Assembly: GCA_045114665.1 (NCBI GenBank)
Contig: JBGUKW010000002.1
Span: 1-18,357, forward strand
Direction: 5' to 3'
DNA length: 18,357 nucleotides
Source: CADAWZ01 sp045114665
Lineage (GTDB): Bacteria; Vulcanimicrobiota; CADAWZ01
Positions 15,148 through 18,357 of this stretch are shown here, in pieces. The notes under the pieces are model-generated. The model was not told the origin of the DNA, did not search any database, and worked only from the letters and a program-made list of their open reading frames with translations. Each line of letters begins with the position of its first letter. Position 1 is the first letter of the stretch. Made by a program: the position numbers and the translations under genes.

Positions 15148-16797
15148 TCACTCATCTTTTAAAACTTCTTTCACTTTACTTTCTAAAGCATTAAAAAGTG
15201 GTTTTAAACTCTGCTTTTCTTTTGCACTAACTAATAAACATGATGTTTCTTTTTGTATTTTAAGTGCTGTATCAATATCTGCTATATCTATTTTATTTCC
15301 AACAAGGATGACTGGAATATTATCAAGTGCAAGTTCACCCAAAATATTATTTACAGATTCAATCTGTTCTTTCCAACCTTTAGAAGAGATATCAAAAAGA
15401 TGAATCAAGATATCAGAATCACACATTTCATCAAGTGTGGCTCTAAATGCAGAAATAAGCTCTTCTGGAAGATCTCTTATAAAACCAACAGTATCTGTTA
15501 CTATAATATCTGTATCTTTAGGAAATCTCACCCTCTTAGTTGCAGTATCAAGAGTTGCAAACATTCTTTCTTCTGTATATGTATCACTTTGAGTCAAAGT
15601 ATTTAACAATGTTGATTTTCCAGAATTTGTATATCCAACAATAGAAATAATAGGAATATCACTTTTATCTCTCTTTTTTCTACGTTCCTTTTCTGCTTCT
15701 GCTATCTCTTTTAATTCTTTTTCAAGTGCTGTTATTGATTCTCTAACCCTTCTTCTGCTTATCTCTAATTTAGTTTCACCAGGTCCTCTGGAACGAATTC
15801 CTCCAGAACCACCTGTTATTCTTGAAGTAAAATCGTCTTTTGCTGTCAATCGAGGAAGACTATATTTTAATTGTGCAAGTTTTACTTGTAATTTTCCTTC
15901 TCTGCTTTTTGCTCTTTTTGCAAAAATATCGAGAATCATCTGAGTTCTGTCTATTGTTTCAATACCAGTTTCAGCCTCAATGGATCGCATTTGTGAAGCA
16001 GAAAGACAACTGTCGAAAACGATTAAATTTGCATTTTTCTCCATGGAAAGAAGTAATATTTCTTTTACTTTTCCCTTTCCAATAACATATTTCGAATCGA
16101 GTTCTTTTCTATGCTGAACTATTGCTTCAATAATATGTATTCCTGCGGATGTTGCAAGTTCTTTTAATTCTTCCATAGCATAATCGGAATCTTCATCCTT
16201 ATCTGTAGAAACATGGATTAAGATAGCTCTTTTTGATGAATCATCAGTTCTCTTTGATTCTGTTGAAAACTCTATTTCGTTTTCAAGGTCTTCAATAAAT
16301 CTGATAAAATCAAAATTTACAGCAGAAATAGAATTATATACATTTTCTTCATATATCTTACCATCATTCTTAAATGGAAGAAGATTTGCTATTGTAAGAC
16401 CACCTGGAAGTCCAGATTCTAAAACTTCCAATGAGATGATCATATCAAGCCTCAAAAGAACAAGATCAGAGGAATCATCTGTATTTAAGGAATTTTCAAA
16501 AAGCCTTGTGTGTATGAGTCGAAGTCCTCTAAGTCTCGAAGCCCCAGCTCTATATCTTCCAAAATCACTTATAACAACACCTTTTGCTGTTCCGATAAAA
16601 ACATCAACAACATGTCCTTTTCTGTCAATCAAAATTCCTATCTGTCTTTTTATGTCAGCAGAAATAAAAGCTAAAGCCTTTGCAAATTCAGGACTTATAG
16701 CTGATTTAGGATTCAATTTTCTTTCAAATAGTTTATCAACAAGCTTTTTCTGAAGTGGTTTTAGCCCCTTCGTATTTCCCTTTGCTTTTATCGGCAT
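15148..16797 (-). CDS. hflX: GTPase HflX, long N-terminal form
   Basis: ATG 16797 is chosen (GGGAG 5 bases upstream) over an in-frame TTG at 16809, giving 549 residues. Residues 1 to about 185 are the extra N-terminal domain of long HflX proteins (GNTKGLKPLQKK, ISADIKRQIGILIDRKG, GASRLRGLRLIHT). The HflX glycine-rich domain follows (ELDSKYVIGKGKVKEI, the FAKRAKSREGKLQVKLAQL helix, and GGSGGIRSRGPGETKLE). The G domain has G1 GYTNSGKS at 388-395, G3 DTVGF from 435, G4 NKID at 501-504 and SAK near the end. HflX binds the 50S E-site region and splits stalled or stressed ribosomes. It is the first gene of a probable operon with the membrane-anchored gene. Its upstream region has a TTGACT box (16847-16842) without a clear -10. 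Confidence 0.95.
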   Translation of the reverse strand: MPIKAKGNTKGLKPLQKKLVDKLFERKLNPKSAISPEFAKALAFISADIKRQIGILIDRKGHVVDVFIGTAKGVVISDFGRYRAGASRLRGLRLIHTRLFENSLNTDDSSDLVLLRLDMIISLEVLESGLPGGLTIANLLPFKNDGKIYEENVYNSISAVNFDFIRFIEDLENEIEFSTESKRTDDSSKRAILIHVSTDKDEDSDYAMEELKELATSAGIHIIEAIVQHRKELDSKYVIGKGKVKEILLLSMEKNANLIVFDSCLSASQMRSIEAETGIETIDRTQMILDIFAKRAKSREGKLQVKLAQLKYSLPRLTAKDDFTSRITGGSGGIRSRGPGETKLEISRRRVRESITALEKELKEIAEAEKERRKKRDKSDIPIISIVGYTNSGKSTLLNTLTQSDTYTEERMFATLDTATKRVRFPKDTDIIVTDTVGFIRDLPEELISAFRATLDEMCDSDILIHLFDISSKGWKEQIESVNNILGELALDNIPVILVGNKIDIADIDTALKIQKETSCLLVSAKEKQSLKPLFNALESKVKEVLKDE

Positions 16798-16877
16798 ATT
16801 TTCTCCCAAAAAAAATATTAATTCGGCTGTTAAATAATTTTAGTCAATTATTTAATTACCGATTTAATAAATGTATT

Positions 16878-16906
16878 AAAAAACTCCTCCAAATTTTGAG
16901 GAGTTT
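16878..16906 (-). terminator. Intrinsic terminator of the thioredoxin operon
   Basis: Nine base pairs, AAACTCCTC (minus strand 16906-16898) with GAGGAGTTT (16889-16881), an 8-base loop, then a T-rich run into 16876. It closes the three-gene thioredoxin cluster before hflX. Confidence 0.85.
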
Positions 16907-16935
16907 CATTAATTAGTCGTTAATGAGATTATTGC

Positions 16936-17343
16936 TTAATTTTTGGGCTTTAGTACATATTTTGCAAGTCTCTGTCTTAATCCATTGAAATCAGTATAAC
17001 CAGACCACTGTTCTTTTTTCTGACCATCTTCAAATATCATCAAAGTAGGAATTGAGCTTATACCAAATTTGTCAGAAACAGCATTTGATTCATCTACATT
17101 CACTTTAACTATTTTAACATTCTTCATGAGACGGTCTCTTGAAAGTTGTTCAAGAACAGGAGCTTGTTTTTGACAAGGACCACACCAACTAGCCCAAAAA
17201 TCAACAAGAACAATGCCCTTTGCATTCAAAACTTCATAATCGAAAGAAGAATCATTAGCATGTTTTACATCAGCAGAACTAATTCCAAACATAAAAACAG
17301 AAACCAAACAAGCTAACAAAATTAGGCTAAGTTTCTTTAACAT
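16936..17343 (-). CDS. Secreted thioredoxin (third gene of the cluster)
   Basis: A 135-residue thioredoxin with signal peptide (residues 1-24, LKK, hydrophobic core, SSA-D). The fold is complete: VLVDFWASWCGPC with Cys54/Cys57, the cis-proline Pro99 in SIPTLM, and a C-terminal GYTDFNGLRQRL helix. The classical WCGPC centre suggests a reductant-type or disulfide-exchange thioredoxin acting outside the cytoplasm. Its redox partner (DsbD/CcdA type) is not in the window. It is a close tandem paralogue of the next gene upstream, with almost identical signal peptides (LSLILLACL against VSLILLACL) and shared QWSGYTD. The SD GGAGG lies 8 bases before ATG 17343. Last gene before the operon terminator. 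Confidence 0.9.
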   Translation of the reverse strand: MLKKLSLILLACLVSVFMFGISSADVKHANDSSFDYEVLNAKGIVLVDFWASWCGPCQKQAPVLEQLSRDRLMKNVKIVKVNVDESNAVSDKFGISSIPTLMIFEDGQKKEQWSGYTDFNGLRQRLAKYVLKPKN

Positions 17344-17369
17344 TTATCTTTCCTCCATTTTAAATAATC

Positions 17370-17759
17370 TTATTTGCAATATTTTGAAAGTTTTGTTTTT
17401 AATGTATTTAAATCAGTATAACCAGACCATTGTTCTTCTATTTCACCATCTTTTACAATCATCAAAGTAGGAATAGATTTTATTCCAGCCTCATAAGAGA
17501 CCTTTTTAGCTTTGTCAACATCAACTTTGACAATCTTTACATTTTGGGTCACTTTTGAAAGTTGTTCAAGAACTGGTCCTTGTTTTTGGCAAGGTCCACA
17601 CCAAGTAGCCCAAAAATCAACAAGAACAACACCTTTGGAATTTAGAACTTCCTTTTCAAAATTACTGTCATCTACATGTTTTATATCAGCAAAACTTATT
17701 CCAAACATAAAAAATGAAATTAAACAGGCTAACAAAATCAAACTAACTTTTTTCAACAT
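17370..17759 (-). CDS. Secreted thioredoxin (second gene of the cluster)
   Basis: A 129-residue paralogue of the downstream thioredoxin. The signal peptide is residues 1-24 (ISFA-D). Cys54/Cys57 lie in VLVDFWATWCGPC, and the cis-proline is Pro97 in SIPTLM. It is six residues shorter, mainly through a shorter loop after QLSKVTQ and a shorter tail. The SD GAAAGGAAA lies inside the last codons of the preceding gene, whose stop is only 5 bases upstream, so the two are translationally close and cotranscribed. Expected role: thiol-disulfide exchange in the periplasm or outer face of the membrane. Confidence 0.9.
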   Translation of the reverse strand: MLKKVSLILLACLISFFMFGISFADIKHVDDSNFEKEVLNSKGVVLVDFWATWCGPCQKQGPVLEQLSKVTQNVKIVKVDVDKAKKVSYEAGIKSIPTLMIVKDGEIEEQWSGYTDLNTLKTKLSKYCK

Positions 17760-17764
17760 TTTTT

Positions 17765-18208
17765 TTATTTCCTTTCATCAAATTTGACATAAGGTTTCAG
17801 ATATTGATTCAAATGAGGCGAATCAGTATAACCTATGTTTCTGTATAGAATTTCCCCATTGTAAAAAAGAATATGAGTTGGATCATTTTCTATTCTGTAT
17901 TTTTCAATAAAAAATGGTTCTTCTTCAACATTAATTTTTACTATTTTAATTTTATTTCCAATTTCTCTATCGTTTTTAAAAATTTCCAATGCATCAACTT
18001 GACTTTTACACCAATGACATTTGGGTTCGTAAAAAACTACAAAAACATATTTATCTTTTACATTTAAAACTTCATCTTCAAAATTAGAACCATATCCAAT
18101 AACTACATCATTTTTCAATAAAGGCTCTTCTTCAACCTTTTTAAAACAACCAAAATTTAGAAAGACAAAAGTAAGCAACAATGAAAACAGAAATATTTTT
18201 TTAAACAT
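17765..18208 (-). CDS. Thioredoxin-fold lipoprotein with CHWC active site (first gene of the cluster)
   Basis: A 147-residue protein. The signal sequence ends in LNFGC, so Cys21 is a probable lipidation site. The thioredoxin fold follows: VFVVFYEPKCHWCKSQ with Cys64/Cys67, KIKIVKINVEE, and the cis-proline Pro110 in DPTHILFYNG. The active site is CHWC instead of CGPC, which in the thioredoxin superfamily shifts the redox potential, often towards a more oxidising or isomerase-like role (family knowledge; the direction here is untested). Shared motifs (F-x-x-EVLN-x-K near 43-51, GYTD near 135) tie it to the two following thioredoxins. Only a weak AAGG precedes ATG 18208. It lies next to the insertion-sequence end. 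Confidence 0.85.
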   Translation of the reverse strand: MFKKIFLFSLLLTFVFLNFGCFKKVEEEPLLKNDVVIGYGSNFEDEVLNVKDKYVFVVFYEPKCHWCKSQVDALEIFKNDREIGNKIKIVKINVEEEPFFIEKYRIENDPTHILFYNGEILYRNIGYTDSPHLNQYLKPYVKFDERK

Positions 18209-18235
18209 ATTTTATTTATTACCTTTTTTATAATA

Positions 18236-18244
18236 ATTATACCA
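18236..18244 (-). promoter_or_regulatory. Extended -10 promoter of the thioredoxin cluster
   Basis: On the minus strand TGGTATAAT (18244-18236): a perfect -10 with an upstream TG. No -35 match lies at 16-18 bases; that position (about 18259-18264, GGGGAG) falls inside the presumed insertion-sequence end. The start codon is about 28 bases downstream of the -10 box. Confidence 0.45.
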
Positions 18245-18250
18245 CATTCT

Positions 18251-18327
18251 TTGACATACTCCCCATAAATGAATTTAGGGGATTCTGGGATATTAACGAA
18301 CCTTGCCTCCATTTTAAATTAGAGGTC
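18251..18327 (-). mobile_element. Probable right end of an IS200/IS605-type element (possible omega-RNA 3' region)
   Basis: On the minus strand a hairpin with CCCC (18281-18278) and GGGG (18264-18261) arms sits in the GAATCCCC...GGGGAGTATGTCAA context typical of IS605/IS1341-type right ends. It finishes in TCAA (18254-18251), the tetranucleotide used as the right cleavage site by IS608. It directly follows the presumed tnpB stop. In this family the right-end transcript plus flanking DNA forms the guide RNA used by TnpB. The identification comes from remembered sequence patterns, without alignment. Confidence 0.5.
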
Positions 18328-18357
18328 TTATGAGTTCTCTCCACAATGGTTGATGCC
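18328..18357 (-). CDS. C-terminal end of a tnpB (OrfB) gene, partial
   Basis: The minus-strand frame reads GINHCGENS followed by TAA (18330-18328) and continues beyond the window edge. A GIN-x-CG stretch just after the last zinc-finger region is common at the C-terminus of IS605-type OrfB/TnpB proteins. The adjacent right-end-like sequence supports it. Only nine residues are visible, so the assignment rests mainly on context. Confidence 0.4.
   Translation of the reverse strand, partial: GINHCGENS

Overview
The window is A+T-rich and comes from a bacterium with short intergenic gaps, ATG/GTG/TTG starts behind purine-rich Shine-Dalgarno (SD) sequences, and simple hairpin-plus-T-tract terminators. 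Several products have signal peptides, one is a probable lipoprotein, and one is a sugar or heptose-phosphate-type GHMP kinase. Together these hint at a diderm (Gram-negative-type) cell envelope. I cannot assign a phylum from the sequence.

Layout. Positions 1-56 may be the 3' end of an upstream gene. Next comes a secreted protein of unknown function (95-1219, +) and a two-gene minus-strand operon (3850-1285). The operon encodes an SPFH/YdjI-like protein with four C-terminal zinc ribbons and a YdjG-like double zinc-ribbon protein with a C-terminal membrane anchor. A secreted C39-type cysteine peptidase (3995-5116, +) faces a secreted glycoside-hydrolase-like protein (6211-5189, -). From 9626 leftwards on the minus strand lie a small secreted protein, a GHMP kinase, a compact promoter-hairpins-terminator RNA unit (8100-7889), and an NFACT (RqcH-like) ribosome-quality-control protein starting directly after that terminator. 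Then come a large SHMT-(degenerate GcvT)-GcvT fusion (13309-9761), a J-like/TPR protein (14000-13413), and an operon of long-form HflX with a membrane-anchored helical protein (16797-14180). Last are three consecutive secreted thioredoxin-like genes (18208-16936), which abut what looks like the right end of an IS200/IS605-type element with the last codons of a tnpB (18357-18251).

Functional threads: membrane stress and scaffolding (SPFH plus zinc-ribbon anchor), ribosome rescue and quality control (NFACT, HflX), one-carbon/glycine metabolism in a single polypeptide, and extracytoplasmic thiol chemistry (three thioredoxin folds).

The least explained element is the 7889-8100 RNA unit. It has a near-consensus promoter, four perfect hairpins (one with a CCUCCU anti-SD loop) and an intrinsic terminator whose T-tract ends six bases before the SD of the NFACT gene. 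It is either a new small RNA or an attenuation leader for that gene. All assignments come from reading motifs by eye, without database searches.
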